Part shown: in pieces, positions 24,374 to 32,993 of the stretch
Position numbering within the stretch: position 1 is the first letter of the stretch
Layout of the letters: each line of letters opens with the position of its first letter
Assembly: GCA_910584815.1 (NCBI GenBank)
Contig: CAJUBT010000013.1
Location: 1 to 39,281, forward strand
Direction of reading: 5' to 3'
DNA from: an uncultured Christensenella sp.
Lineage (GTDB): Bacteria; Bacillota; Clostridia; Christensenellales; UBA1242
DNA length: 39,281 bases
Position numbers and translations under genes: made by a program
The notes under the pieces: generated by a model
Databases searched by the model: none
Told to the model about the DNA's origin: nothing
Seen by the model: the letters and a program-made list of their open reading frames with translations, nothing else

Positions 24374-24424
24374 ATTATTGAAAACTATGTAGGTAAATTT
24401 ATAAAGCAAAAGAAGGAATTTAAA

Positions 24425-25522
24425 ATGAAAAAGATAATTACAAGTGAAAGTGTAAATTGTGGACACCCAGATAAAACCTGTGATATTATTGCAGATAGTT
24501 TTTTAGATGAAGCACTCAAGCAAGATGAAAATTGCCAAATGGCAGTTGAGTGTGCTATAAAAGACAATAAATTGTTTATTTACGGAGAAACAACAACTAC
24601 TGCTAAAATTAATTATGAGGATATTGCAAGTAAAGTTTTAAAAGATATTGGTTATACCCAAAATTTTGAATTTGTTAAAACCCTTTCTCAACAATCTCCA
24701 AATATAGCAAACGCAGTTAAAAAACAGGAACTTTGTGCAAACGACCAAGGCATTATGTTTGGTTATGCCACAGATGAAAATGAATATTATATGCCATATC
24801 CTATAATTATTGCTCATAAACTGGTAAAAAAATATGATGAATTTAGAAGACAAAATGCAGAAGAATATTTTGCTGATGCTAAAAGTCAGGTTTCTGTTTT
24901 ATATGATAATGATAAACCTGTTTCAGTAGACACGGTTTTAATGTCTGTTTCGCATAAAAAAGGGTTAGATAAAAACAAGTTAGTTAATGAAATTAAAGAA
25001 AATGTAGTTTTACCTGTTTTAAGTGAATTTAAAAATTTAGACAACTTAAATACAAATTATATTATAAATCCAAGCGGTGAATTTTATATTTGGGGTAGTT
25101 TTTCTGATAGTGGATGTGTTGGCAGAAAAATTATAGTAGATACTTATGGTGGTGTTGCAAAAGTTGGGGGTGGATGTTTCAGTTCTAAAAATGCAACTAA
25201 GGTTGATAGAAGTGGTGCATATTATGCAAGATATGTTGCTAAAAGTGTTGTTGCAAGCAAATTGGCAAAGAAGTGTGAAGTTGAATTAAGTTATGGTATA
25301 GGCTTAGCAGAACCTATAAGTATAGAAATAAACACTTTTGGCACTGGTAAGTATGATGATGAAAAATTAAAAGAAATTATTTTAAAAAATTTCAACTTTA
25401 GTGTTGGTAACATTATAAAAGAATTAAACTTGCTTAAACCTATTTATGCTTCAACCGCGTGTTATGGACATTTTGGTAGAAATGAATTTAGTTGGGAAAC
25501 TCCTAAAATTATAAAAGAGTAG
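24425..25522 (+). CDS. metK: S-adenosylmethionine synthetase
   Basis: MetK makes SAM from methionine and ATP in the cytosol. Catalytic elements are kept: GHPDK (residues 13-17), the NDQGIMFGYA loop, DAKSQV, GRKIIVDTYGG, and the SSKNATKVDRSGAYYARYVAK segment with the paired lysines. At 365 aa it is shorter than the usual 380-400, and several conserved positions are changed (GAGDQG to CANDQG, GxAGLTGRK to DSGCVGRK), so it is a divergent but probably active enzyme. It follows a SAM riboswitch, which independently supports the function. The start follows GAAGGAA. Confidence 0.95.
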   Translation: MKKIITSESVNCGHPDKTCDIIADSFLDEALKQDENCQMAVECAIKDNKLFIYGETTTTAKINYEDIASKVLKDIGYTQNFEFVKTLSQQSPNIANAVKKQELCANDQGIMFGYATDENEYYMPYPIIIAHKLVKKYDEFRRQNAEEYFADAKSQVSVLYDNDKPVSVDTVLMSVSHKKGLDKNKLVNEIKENVVLPVLSEFKNLDNLNTNYIINPSGEFYIWGSFSDSGCVGRKIIVDTYGGVAKVGGGCFSSKNATKVDRSGAYYARYVAKSVVASKLAKKCEVELSYGIGLAEPISIEINTFGTGKYDDEKLKEIILKNFNFSVGNIIKELNLLKPIYASTACYGHFGRNEFSWETPKIIKE

Positions 25523-25580
25523 GCATATTTTGATATTCTTCCAATAATAATTTTATTTGAAAATTTTTAATTATTTATTT

Positions 25581-25613
25581 TAAATAAAATGTATACATTT
25601 AACATTTTATTTA
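25581..25613. other. Perfect 12-bp inverted repeat after metK
   Basis: TAAATAAAATGT (25581-25592) and ACATTTTATTTA (25602-25613) are exact complements around a 9-nt loop. No T-run follows on the + strand. It may be a processing or weak termination site for metK. The rest of the 390-nt metK-spoVT gap (25523-25912) is very AT-rich, and I see no gene or convincing promoter in it. Confidence 0.45.
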
Positions 25614-25912
25614 GTTAATATAATGGTAACTTTTTTGCAGTTTTTAATTTAGTATATGTTTAATTAAAATGTTTCTATTTTAAAATATTAATATGTTGCA
25701 AAATGTTATTAAAGCTTAACAAACCTTGTTATTTAATAAATAAAATATTTTAATATTAACAACAAATTTAAAATATTATTGTTTATATAAATAAGGTTTA
25801 TTATAGTTAAAAATCTAAAATAAAAATTAATACTTCTAAAAATAACGAAATTTGTAAAAATTTGTATAAAAATTTTTTACATTGCTAACAATATTTTTAG
25901 GAGTATTTTTTT

Positions 25913-26425
25913 ATGGGTTGTGGTATGGTAAGAAGAGTTGATGAACTTGGTAGAGTTGTTATTCCAAAAGAGATGAGAAGAATATTAAACATAAAATCGG
26001 GCAGTTCAGTTGAAATGTCTATTAACGATAATAATCAGGTTGTTTTAGAAAAGTTTTTTGAAATAAACAACATTTATAGCTCTGCCGAAAATTTGGCAAA
26101 TATAGTTTATGAAGAACTTCAACTTTCTTGCCTTGTTTGTGATGATGAAAAGGTTATTATTTGTAAAGGTCTTAATAAAAAGGAATACCTAAATAAAGCC
26201 ATTTTAAATCAAAAAATTAAAAACAAAAGTTGTGAAGAATTTTTAAACACGCCTATTATAAATGGCCAAATTTCCGTGCCAGAATTTACATATATTTTTA
26301 CCCTTTCAAGTGAAGGGGTTGATAGTGGTTTTTTAATTGTTTTATGCGAAAATAAGTTAGAAGAAAACATTAAAAACAATATAGTTTTATTAACAAAATT
26401 TTTGTGTAGTTTACTAAAATTTTAA
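25913..26425 (+). CDS. spoVT: SpoVT-like transition-state regulator (AbrB family)
   Basis: Residues 5-50 are an AbrB/SpoVT swapped-hairpin DNA-binding domain (VRRVDELGRVVIPKEMRR, then L-N-I-K-S-G); the following 120 residues resemble the GAF-like sensor half of SpoVT. At 170 aa it has the SpoVT two-domain layout rather than the short AbrB form. SpoVT controls late forespore genes in Bacillus. The start at 25913 follows AGGAG and aligns with the normal SpoVT N-terminus. The gene next to it is a SpoVB-like flippase, the same order as spoVT-yabM in Bacillus. Whether this organism sporulates cannot be judged from this. Confidence 0.85.
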   Translation: MGCGMVRRVDELGRVVIPKEMRRILNIKSGSSVEMSINDNNQVVLEKFFEINNIYSSAENLANIVYEELQLSCLVCDDEKVIICKGLNKKEYLNKAILNQKIKNKSCEEFLNTPIINGQISVPEFTYIFTLSSEGVDSGFLIVLCENKLEENIKNNIVLLTKFLCSLLKF

Positions 26426-26522
26426 CAAAAAATTTTTTATAATTTAAACAAAATAATAATTTTTAAAATAAAAAAAGAAAAAAAACAAATGCTAAAATAA
26501 AAAATATTTTAGTAGGTTAAAA

Positions 26523-28112
26523 ATGAAAAAACAATCTTTTATTTTAGGGGCATTCTTGCTTGCTGTAAGTGGCGTTATTTGTAAAGTTTTAGGGGCTATA
26601 TATAAAATACCTTTAACAAACATTTTAGGCTCTCAAGGTATGGGGATTTATTACTTGGTTTTTCCTGTTTATGCTTTTTTATTGTCGGTTTCTTCCTCTA
26701 GTTTTACAACTGCTATATCAAGGCAAATTTCAAATTTAGTTTCTCAAAAAAAACATCTTTTAGCCTACAAAACTTTTAAAGCTTCAACCTTACTGCTTGT
26801 TTGTTTGGGTGCTGGTGCTGGAGTGCTTCTTGCTTGCTTTTCTCGCGTTATAGCGGCACTACAGGGGCTAGAAAATGCTTTTATTTGCTATCTTGTTGTT
26901 GCACCTAGCATTTTACTTGTTTCAATTTCTTGTGCGTTTAAGGGCTATTTTCAAGGCTTACAAAATATGACTCCAACTGCAACATCTCAAGTAGTGGGGC
27001 AATTGTTTAAATTATCAACTGGTTTTTTACTTGCTAAAATTCTATGCGGTAAAGGGGTTGTTTTTGGGGCGATAGGGGCATTGCTTGGAGTGCTAATTGC
27101 TGAAACTATAACAACCTTATTTTTTGTTGTTTTCTTCTTTATTTTTAAAATTAAAAATAAAGATTATTTTCGTTTCGTTTCTTTTGAAGAAAGCGAAAAA
27201 AAAGTGTCTTTAAAAACACTTGCTAAACAAATTTTTAAAATGTCGCTACCGTTTACAATCAGTTCAGTTATTCTTCCTATGTCTATGGTAATAGACAGTT
27301 TTCTAATTGTAAATATTTTAAAGTCTATGAAGTTTGATAAACTTTTTGCAACAAGCTTACTTGGTTTAAATTCGGGCATTGTAAACACTTTGGTTTCTTT
27401 GCCATCAACACTTTCGGTTGCAGTTTGTATGAGTATAGTGCCATACATAACTTTTGCTTTATCTAAAAAAGACTATGAAGGCATAAACAAAAAAACAACA
27501 CTTGCATTTAAACTTGCAATTTTAGTTTCCTTACCTTGTGTTTTTATTTTTGTGTTTTTTGCTCCGTATATTTTAAAACTTTTATATTCTGCAACATTTT
27601 CAAATAGTTACGAGTTTAATGTTGCAAGTTCATTGTTAACGCTTTCAAGTATAAATATTTTATATTTATCTTTCCTTCAAATTTCAACAGCACTTTTGCA
27701 GTCTATTAATCGTTCATATATTCCTGTAATTAGTTTGTCTATTTCGCTTGTCGTAAAAGTAATTTGTGAAGTTATTTTACTTAACATTCCAAGTGTAAAC
27801 ATTGCTGGGGCAGTAATATCTAATGCAGTTTGTTATTTAGTTTCAAGCACAATAAACATTTATTATTTTAAAAAAAAAATGAATATTACCTTTTCGTTTT
27901 ATAAAACTATTGTAACTCCGTTTGTTTCAAGTTGTGCTATGAGTTTGGTGGTTTTTATTTTACTTAAAATTTTTACTTCTAGCAAAGTTGGCATTTGTTT
28001 TGCATTGTTAATTGGGGCGTTAGTTTATGGTGCTTTAATTTTACTTTTAAAAACTTTTAGTAAAGAAGAGGTTTTACATTTTAAACCTAAAAAACAAAAA
28101 AAAGAAACTTAA
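26523..28112 (+). CDS. SpoVB/MurJ-like lipid-linked polysaccharide flippase
   Basis: The 529-aa protein is an integral membrane protein with about 14 hydrophobic segments and the MOP-superfamily N-terminus (LAVSGVICKVLGAIYKIPLT, LGSQGMGIYYLVFPVY). This family (polysaccharide biosynthesis/SpoVB, YabM, MurJ-like) moves lipid-linked cell-wall or cortex precursors across the membrane. The neighbour spoVT supports the SpoVB/YabM branch. The ribosome-binding site is weak (TAGG). The basic C-terminal tail (KPKKQKKET) is cytosolic. Exact substrate unknown; MurJ-type lipid II flipping is possible. Confidence 0.87.
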   Translation: MKKQSFILGAFLLAVSGVICKVLGAIYKIPLTNILGSQGMGIYYLVFPVYAFLLSVSSSSFTTAISRQISNLVSQKKHLLAYKTFKASTLLLVCLGAGAGVLLACFSRVIAALQGLENAFICYLVVAPSILLVSISCAFKGYFQGLQNMTPTATSQVVGQLFKLSTGFLLAKILCGKGVVFGAIGALLGVLIAETITTLFFVVFFFIFKIKNKDYFRFVSFEESEKKVSLKTLAKQIFKMSLPFTISSVILPMSMVIDSFLIVNILKSMKFDKLFATSLLGLNSGIVNTLVSLPSTLSVAVCMSIVPYITFALSKKDYEGINKKTTLAFKLAILVSLPCVFIFVFFAPYILKLLYSATFSNSYEFNVASSLLTLSSINILYLSFLQISTALLQSINRSYIPVISLSISLVVKVICEVILLNIPSVNIAGAVISNAVCYLVSSTINIYYFKKKMNITFSFYKTIVTPFVSSCAMSLVVFILLKIFTSSKVGICFALLIGALVYGALILLLKTFSKEEVLHFKPKKQKKET

Positions 28113-28249
28113 TTGTTTTTATAACAATTTAAAACTAGGTTTATAAAACTTTAATACAATAACTATATAAAATAAATAAAGAGTTTTTTTACTTAAAAAA
28201 CTTTATGAAAAAATGTTTTAAAAAAAATGAATAAACTTAAATTTGTTGC

Positions 28250-28265
28250 TAATAATTAGGGTATG
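28250..28265 (+). promoter_or_regulatory. Possible -10 element at the HU gene start
   Basis: TAATAAT (28250-28256) lies 6 nt before the ATG at 28263. If it is a -10 element, transcription would start at or next to the start codon. The -35 region (TGAATA at 28228) is poor, so this is tentative. Confidence 0.3.
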
Positions 28266-28529
28266 AATAAACAAGAATTTTTAAAAGTTTTAAGTAATAG
28301 TTGCAATGAAAGTGTTTCAAATTGCAAAAAGATTTTAGAAAACACATATTTAATTTTGTGTGATAATTTAAAAAAGGGGCAAAGTGTAAATTTTTATGGC
28401 TTTGGCAAATTTTATGTTAAAAGTTATAAAGAAAGATGTTTAAATATTGAGGGAACTCCAAAAATTATTCCTGCAAAGAATGTGCCTTCCTTTAAAACAG
28501 GTAAAATGTTTAAGGAAATTATAAATTAA
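28263..28529 (+). CDS. Divergent HU-family DNA-binding protein
   Basis: The 88-aa product has the HU length and fold pattern: MNKQEFLKVLS helix, LKKGQSVNFYGFGKFYVKSY saddle strand, and the PAKNVPSFKTGK C-terminal signature. The tip of the DNA-binding arm differs: the usual G-R-N-P-x-T-G-E is replaced by LNIEGTPK, so the intercalating proline context is not conserved, and there are four cysteines (15-21, 33 and 55 region). HU genes follow spoVT-spoVB-mazG in many Bacillota; mazG is missing here. Only a poor AGGG stands next to the ATG. Confidence 0.85.
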   Translation: MNKQEFLKVLSNSCNESVSNCKKILENTYLILCDNLKKGQSVNFYGFGKFYVKSYKERCLNIEGTPKIIPAKNVPSFKTGKMFKEIIN

Positions 28530-28640
28530 TTTTAAATTATATATTAAAGTTGTTATAAAAAAACTTTAACTATAAAAGAAGATTTATTATGTAATTTTTA
28601 TACATAATAAATTTTTTATGCAATTTTTAAAATTAAAAAA

Positions 28641-28670
28641 TTGTTTTAAATTTAAATTAAATATGATAAT
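28641..28670 (+). promoter_or_regulatory. Promoter for a possibly leaderless dus mRNA
   Basis: TTGTTT (28641-28646) and GATAAT (28665-28670), 18 nt apart, lie so that transcription should start within a few nt of the ATG at 28679. No ribosome-binding site is present before that ATG. Confidence 0.45.
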
Positions 28671-28678
28671 ATTATCGT

Positions 28679-29809
28679 ATGAATATTGGTAATGTAAAAA
28701 TAAATAATAATGTGTTTTTAGCACCTATGGCTAGCGTAACAGATCGCCCTTTTAGAACATTATGTAAAATGCTGGGTGCTGGTTTAACATATACAGAAAT
28801 GGTTAGTGTTAAAGGGTTGTATTATAAAAGCAAAAAAACTGAGGAACTGCTTGCAACATCCAGTTTAGAACATCCTTGTGCTGTTCAGCTTTTTGGGCAC
28901 GAGCCAAAAATTTTTAAAAGTGTTATAGAAAGTGGCGTGTTAGATAAGTTTGACATTATAGATATAAATATGGGTTGCCCTGCACCTAAAATTGTTAAAA
29001 ATGGTGATGGTAGTGCTTTAATGAAAGATTTGAACCTTGCAAGCCAAATTATTAAAGCGTGTAAAGCCGCTACAAACAAACCCATTACGGTTAAATTTCG
29101 CAAAGGCTTTAAAAAGAATGATGATAAATTAATTGAATTTGCAAAAATGTGCGAACAGAGTGGTGCTAGTGCTATAACAATTCATCCTAGAACTAGAGAA
29201 GATATGTTTAGTGGCACAATAAATTTAGAAGACATAAAAAAAGTTAAAGCTACTGTTAACATTGCTGTTATAGGTAATGGTGATGTTAGAAGTGTTGAAG
29301 AATTTAATAAAATGAAAACCGTATGTGATGCAGTTATGATTGGAAGAGAGGCAGTTAAAAGTCCAGAAATATTTTTAGAAATTTTAAAACAAACAAATTC
29401 TAGTTTGGAAGATGTAACCTTTTTTGATTATTATAAAGAATTAATTAAAAAAGGATGTGTTGATGTTTTTTTTAAAAACAATAACAACACCCAAAAATTA
29501 GAGGTATTAGAAAGTAAAGATAAAGAATTAACAGAAAATGTTACAGAAACCCAAAACCTCAATGTAAATTATAAAACTGATAATAATTTGTTTAATGATT
29601 TGCCTAGTAAATTGCAAATAATAGAAATGCACTTGCAACTTTTAAAGCAAGAGTATAGCAGGGAACATATTGTTAGAATTTTTAAAAAATATATTCTTTC
29701 ATATTTAAATGGTTTTAAGAATGCAACAAGTTTAAAAAAGGAAATTGTTCTTCTTCAAAATTTAGATGAAATGGAAGAAAAGATATTTAACTTTTTTAAT
29801 GGATTATAA
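28679..29809 (+). CDS. dus: tRNA-dihydrouridine synthase
   Basis: The enzyme reduces uridines in the tRNA D-loop using FMN. Family features include NVFLAPMASVTDRPFR, the catalytic cysteine C100 in DINMGCPAPK, GSALM, ITIHPRTREDMFSG and IGNGDV for the FMN phosphate. It most resembles DusB. Between the TIM barrel and the C-terminal helical domain (about residues 260-308) is an Asn/Thr/Glu-rich low-complexity insert, making it 376 aa rather than about 320-330. The helical part (EMHLQLLKQEY onward) is in frame and intact. In many Bacillota dusB stands elsewhere; here it is alone with its own terminator. Confidence 0.93.
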   Translation: MNIGNVKINNNVFLAPMASVTDRPFRTLCKMLGAGLTYTEMVSVKGLYYKSKKTEELLATSSLEHPCAVQLFGHEPKIFKSVIESGVLDKFDIIDINMGCPAPKIVKNGDGSALMKDLNLASQIIKACKAATNKPITVKFRKGFKKNDDKLIEFAKMCEQSGASAITIHPRTREDMFSGTINLEDIKKVKATVNIAVIGNGDVRSVEEFNKMKTVCDAVMIGREAVKSPEIFLEILKQTNSSLEDVTFFDYYKELIKKGCVDVFFKNNNNTQKLEVLESKDKELTENVTETQNLNVNYKTDNNLFNDLPSKLQIIEMHLQLLKQEYSREHIVRIFKKYILSYLNGFKNATSLKKEIVLLQNLDEMEEKIFNFFNGL

Positions 29810-29816
29810 TTTTTTT

Positions 29817-29872
29817 AAGTTTTAAGCAAGAAAATAAGTTTTATTTTTTTCTTAAAACTTTTTTATTTTTTT
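29817..29872 (+). terminator. Terminator after dus
   Basis: AAGTTTTAAG (29817-29826) pairs perfectly with CTTAAAACTT (29851-29860), followed by TTTTATTTTTTT. The loop has further pairing of AAGAAAATAA with T-rich sequence. Confidence 0.75.
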
Positions 29873-29986
29873 AGTTAGAATTTTAAAACAATGTTAAAAA
29901 TAAATAAATTATGAGTTTTAAAAAGCTTATGCAAATTTTTAAAACAAAAAAAACAAAATTTTACTAAAATATATTATACAAAATGT

Positions 29987-30015
29987 TTGAAAAGATATAA
30001 AATATAATATATAAA
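29987..30015 (+). promoter_or_regulatory. Promoter of the pgk-gpmI-tpiA unit
   Basis: TTGAAA (29987-29992) and TATAAA (30010-30015) are 17 nt apart, giving a start near 30022 and a very short leader before the GGGGGAAG site of pgk. Overlapping TATAAT-like sequences (30003-30008) make the exact -10 uncertain. Confidence 0.55.
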
Positions 30016-30040
30016 CAAAAATTTTATGCGGGGGAAGAAA

Positions 30041-31384
30041 ATGAAGAAAACTATAAAAGATATTGATGTTAAAGGTAAAAAGGTTTTATTGAGGTTAGAC
30101 CTTAATGTTCCGTTAAATAAAGAAACGGGTGAAATTAGTGATGACACCAGAATTATGGAATCCTTAACAACAATAAACTATTTGTGTGAAAGTAGGGCTA
30201 AGGTGCTTATTTGCTCTCACTTAGGTAGACCAGAAGGAATAGACAAAAAGTATTCTTTAAAACCAGTTGCAGATAGGTTAGAAAAAATTTTAAAACATAA
30301 AGTGTTTTTTGCAGAAGACACTATTGGTAAAGATGCAAAAGCTAAAGCCAAAGTTTTGAACGATGGCGAAATTTTGGTTCTTGAAAATTTGCGTTTTGAT
30401 AAGCGTGAAGAAGAAAACGATGCCACTTTTTGTAAGGAACTTGCTAGCCTAGCAAATATTTATGTTAACGATGCTTTTGGCACTGCACACCGTAAGCACG
30501 CATCTACTTATGGCGTTGCAAAACTATTGCCTAATGCTGTTGGCTTTTTAATGAGTAAAGAAATTAAAGTTATTAACAGCATTTTAGATAATCCTAAAAG
30601 ACCTTTTATTGCAATTTTAGGTGGGGCAAAAATTAAAGATAAAATTCCTGTTATTGAAAATTTAATAACTAAAGCAGATTCTATTTTAATTGGTGGGGGA
30701 ATGTCTTACACCTTTAAAAAGGCACTTGGTGGGAATGTTGGTAAATCTCTTGTAGATGAAGAGAAAATAACTCTTGCTAAAGAGTTAATTGAAAAAGCAA
30801 AAGCAAATAATGTTGAACTTGTTTTACCTATAGACACAGTTTGTGCAACAGAATTTAGTAACGATGCAAAACCTAAAAAGTTCCCATCAGACCAAATTCC
30901 AGATGAATTTATGGGTATGGATATTGGAAAGAAAACAATTAAATTATTCAAACGCTATATTAAGAATGCTGGAACAGTTGTTTGGAATGGTCCACTTGGA
31001 GTTTTTGAATTTAATAAATTTGCAAAAGGTACAAACAAAATTGCAAAGTTTGTAAGTAAATCTAAAGCGTTTTCTTTTATAGGGGGAGGAGACAGTGCCT
31101 CTGCTGTTATTAAAAGTGGTTACGCAAAAGAAGTTAACCATATATCAACAGGTGGTGGCGCAAGTTTAAATATGCTTGAAGGTAAAATTTTGCCAGGGGT
31201 TGATGTTATTACAAATTTAGAAGATGAAAACGAACCTAAAAAGGAAGAAGCAAAAAAGAAGGCAGGAACTAAAAAAACATCTTCTTCTAAAACTACAAAA
31301 AAGCAACCAGCAAAAAAAGCAACCACAACTAAAAAAACAACAGCAAAAACAAGTAGCACGAAAAAAACAACAGCAAAAAAATAA
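30041..31384 (+). CDS. pgk: Phosphoglycerate kinase with Lys/Thr-rich tail
   Basis: PGK transfers phosphate from 1,3-bisphosphoglycerate to ADP. The core (residues 1-394) is complete: LRLDLNVPLN, ICSHLGRPEG, LENLRFDKREEEND, LGGAKIKDKI, GGGMSYTF, VWNGPLGVFEF and the FIGGGDSASAV to STGGGASL nucleotide loops. Residues 395-447 (nt 31223-31381) are an extra low-complexity tail, first acidic (DENEPKKEE), then Lys/Thr/Ser/Ala repeats such as TKKTTAK. I chose ATG 30041 after GGGGGAAG; the ATG at 30026 would place that site inside the gene. The tail resembles that of L24. Confidence 0.96.
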   Translation: MKKTIKDIDVKGKKVLLRLDLNVPLNKETGEISDDTRIMESLTTINYLCESRAKVLICSHLGRPEGIDKKYSLKPVADRLEKILKHKVFFAEDTIGKDAKAKAKVLNDGEILVLENLRFDKREEENDATFCKELASLANIYVNDAFGTAHRKHASTYGVAKLLPNAVGFLMSKEIKVINSILDNPKRPFIAILGGAKIKDKIPVIENLITKADSILIGGGMSYTFKKALGGNVGKSLVDEEKITLAKELIEKAKANNVELVLPIDTVCATEFSNDAKPKKFPSDQIPDEFMGMDIGKKTIKLFKRYIKNAGTVVWNGPLGVFEFNKFAKGTNKIAKFVSKSKAFSFIGGGDSASAVIKSGYAKEVNHISTGGGASLNMLEGKILPGVDVITNLEDENEPKKEEAKKKAGTKKTSSSKTTKKQPAKKATTTKKTTAKTSSTKKTTAKK

Positions 31385-31422
31385 TTTAGTTAAATTAAGT
31401 TTTAAATTAAATAAGGTGGAAA

Positions 31423-32943
31423 ATGAATAAAAAGTTAACAACACTTATAATTATGGATGGCTTTGGAATGCCTTCTAATTATGAAAAAAGTGGAATTATT
31501 CCAGACAACACAAAAAATTTAAGAGCATTAAAAGATGAATTTTCTTTTGCAACTTTAAGAGCTAGTGAAGAATATGTTGGTCTTCCTGCTGGGCAACCAG
31601 GAACAAGTGAAGTTGGCCACGCAACAATAGGCAGTGGCAGAGTAACTTATCAGCCTCTTGTTAGAATAAATAAAGATATTGATAGTGGAGAATTTTTTAA
31701 AAATAAAGTTTTAAACGATGCTATAGATGGTGCAAAAAACAATAATAAAAATTTACACTTAATTGGAATGGTGAGTGATGGTGGTATTCACTCTCATATT
31801 AACCACTTATTTGCATTGCTTGATATGTGTAAAAACAAAAATTTTAATAAAGTTTTTATTCACTTTATAGGCGATGGCAGGGATACCCCTCCTAAAAGTA
31901 TTAAAACATATATAAAGCAGGTTGAAGATTATATAACCAAAAATAAGGTTGGTAAATTGGCAACCATAATTGGAAGGTTCTATGCTTTAGATAGAGATAA
32001 AAACTGGGATAGAAACAAATTGGCTTATAATGCTTGGGTGCTAGGGGAAGGCTCTAATTGTGAAAGTTGGAATGTGGCTATAGACAATGCTTACAACAAT
32101 GGTGAAACAGATGAGTTTATTAAACCAATAATTTTAACAGAAAATGGGAATCCAATAACGCTTATAGAAAAAGGCGATTATGTAATTTCTTATAATTTCC
32201 GTGCAGATAGAGAAAGGCAACTTGCTTATGTTATGGTTGAAGATAACGACCTTGATTTTGTAAAACCATTAAATCTAACCTTTGTTACTATGACAGAATA
32301 TGATGAAAACTTTAAAAAAGTTTTAGTTGCCTATAAACAAGAAAATCCTACAAATTTACTTAGTGAAGTTTTATCTAAAAATGGAATAAAGCAGGTTAAA
32401 GTTGCTGAAACAGAAAAATATGCTCATTTAACTTTTTTCTTCAACTCTGGTAAGCAGGACACCTATAAGAATGAAGATAGAATTTTAATAGCAAGCGAAA
32501 AAATGGCAAGCTATGCAAACAAGCCAGAAATGAGTGCTGAAAAAATAACAAATCAGGTTTTAGATGTTATAGATAAATACGATTTTATTGCAATAAATTT
32601 TGCAAATTGCGATATGGTAGGTCATTCTGGCAATAAAGATGCTGCAAGAAAAGCAACAATTGTTGTTGATGAATGCGTTAAAAAAGTTGTTGATGAAGTG
32701 TTAAAGCGTGGAGGGCAGGGCATAATTACCGCCGACCACGGAAATGCCGATATAATGGAATATGAAGATGGCTCACCAAACACTGCCCATACAACAGCAA
32801 TAGTTCCATTTATTTTATTTGATAGTGAAAACCCTAAAAAGAAATTAAGGGAACAAGGAACGCTTGCAGATATTGCTCCAACTATTTTAAAAATGTTGGA
32901 CATTCAAATTCCAAGTGAAATGACTGGAAAGCCAATGTTTTAA
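31423..32943 (+). CDS. gpmI: Phosphoglycerate mutase, cofactor-independent
   Basis: iPGM (506 aa) converts 3- to 2-phosphoglycerate using two manganese ions, with alkaline-phosphatase-like and phosphatase-transfer domains. D12 (IIMDGFG) and the nucleophile S62 (TSEVGHATIGSGR) are present, as are GDGRDTPP, GRFYALDRDKNWDR, NFANCDMVGHSGN, ITADHGNADIME and NTAHTT. Normal length. The ATG follows AAGGTGG. It lies between pgk and tpiA, whereas many Bacillota place it after tpiA. Confidence 0.97.
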   Translation: MNKKLTTLIIMDGFGMPSNYEKSGIIPDNTKNLRALKDEFSFATLRASEEYVGLPAGQPGTSEVGHATIGSGRVTYQPLVRINKDIDSGEFFKNKVLNDAIDGAKNNNKNLHLIGMVSDGGIHSHINHLFALLDMCKNKNFNKVFIHFIGDGRDTPPKSIKTYIKQVEDYITKNKVGKLATIIGRFYALDRDKNWDRNKLAYNAWVLGEGSNCESWNVAIDNAYNNGETDEFIKPIILTENGNPITLIEKGDYVISYNFRADRERQLAYVMVEDNDLDFVKPLNLTFVTMTEYDENFKKVLVAYKQENPTNLLSEVLSKNGIKQVKVAETEKYAHLTFFFNSGKQDTYKNEDRILIASEKMASYANKPEMSAEKITNQVLDVIDKYDFIAINFANCDMVGHSGNKDAARKATIVVDECVKKVVDEVLKRGGQGIITADHGNADIMEYEDGSPNTAHTTAIVPFILFDSENPKKKLREQGTLADIAPTILKMLDIQIPSEMTGKPMF

Positions 32944-32993
32944 TGTTAAAAACATAAATATAGATTTTTATAAACTTAAATAAGGAGAAAATA

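Noticed and set aside
25861..25887. Sigma-G-like promoter before spoVT (TGTATA and CATTGCTA)
   Set aside because: The spacing is only 11 nt against about 17-18 expected, so it cannot be supported.
31217..31444. Minus- and plus-strand ORFs over the PGK tail, Cys/Phe-rich or Lys/Gln-rich
   Set aside because: They are other-frame readings of the repetitive Lys/Thr codons at the end of pgk.
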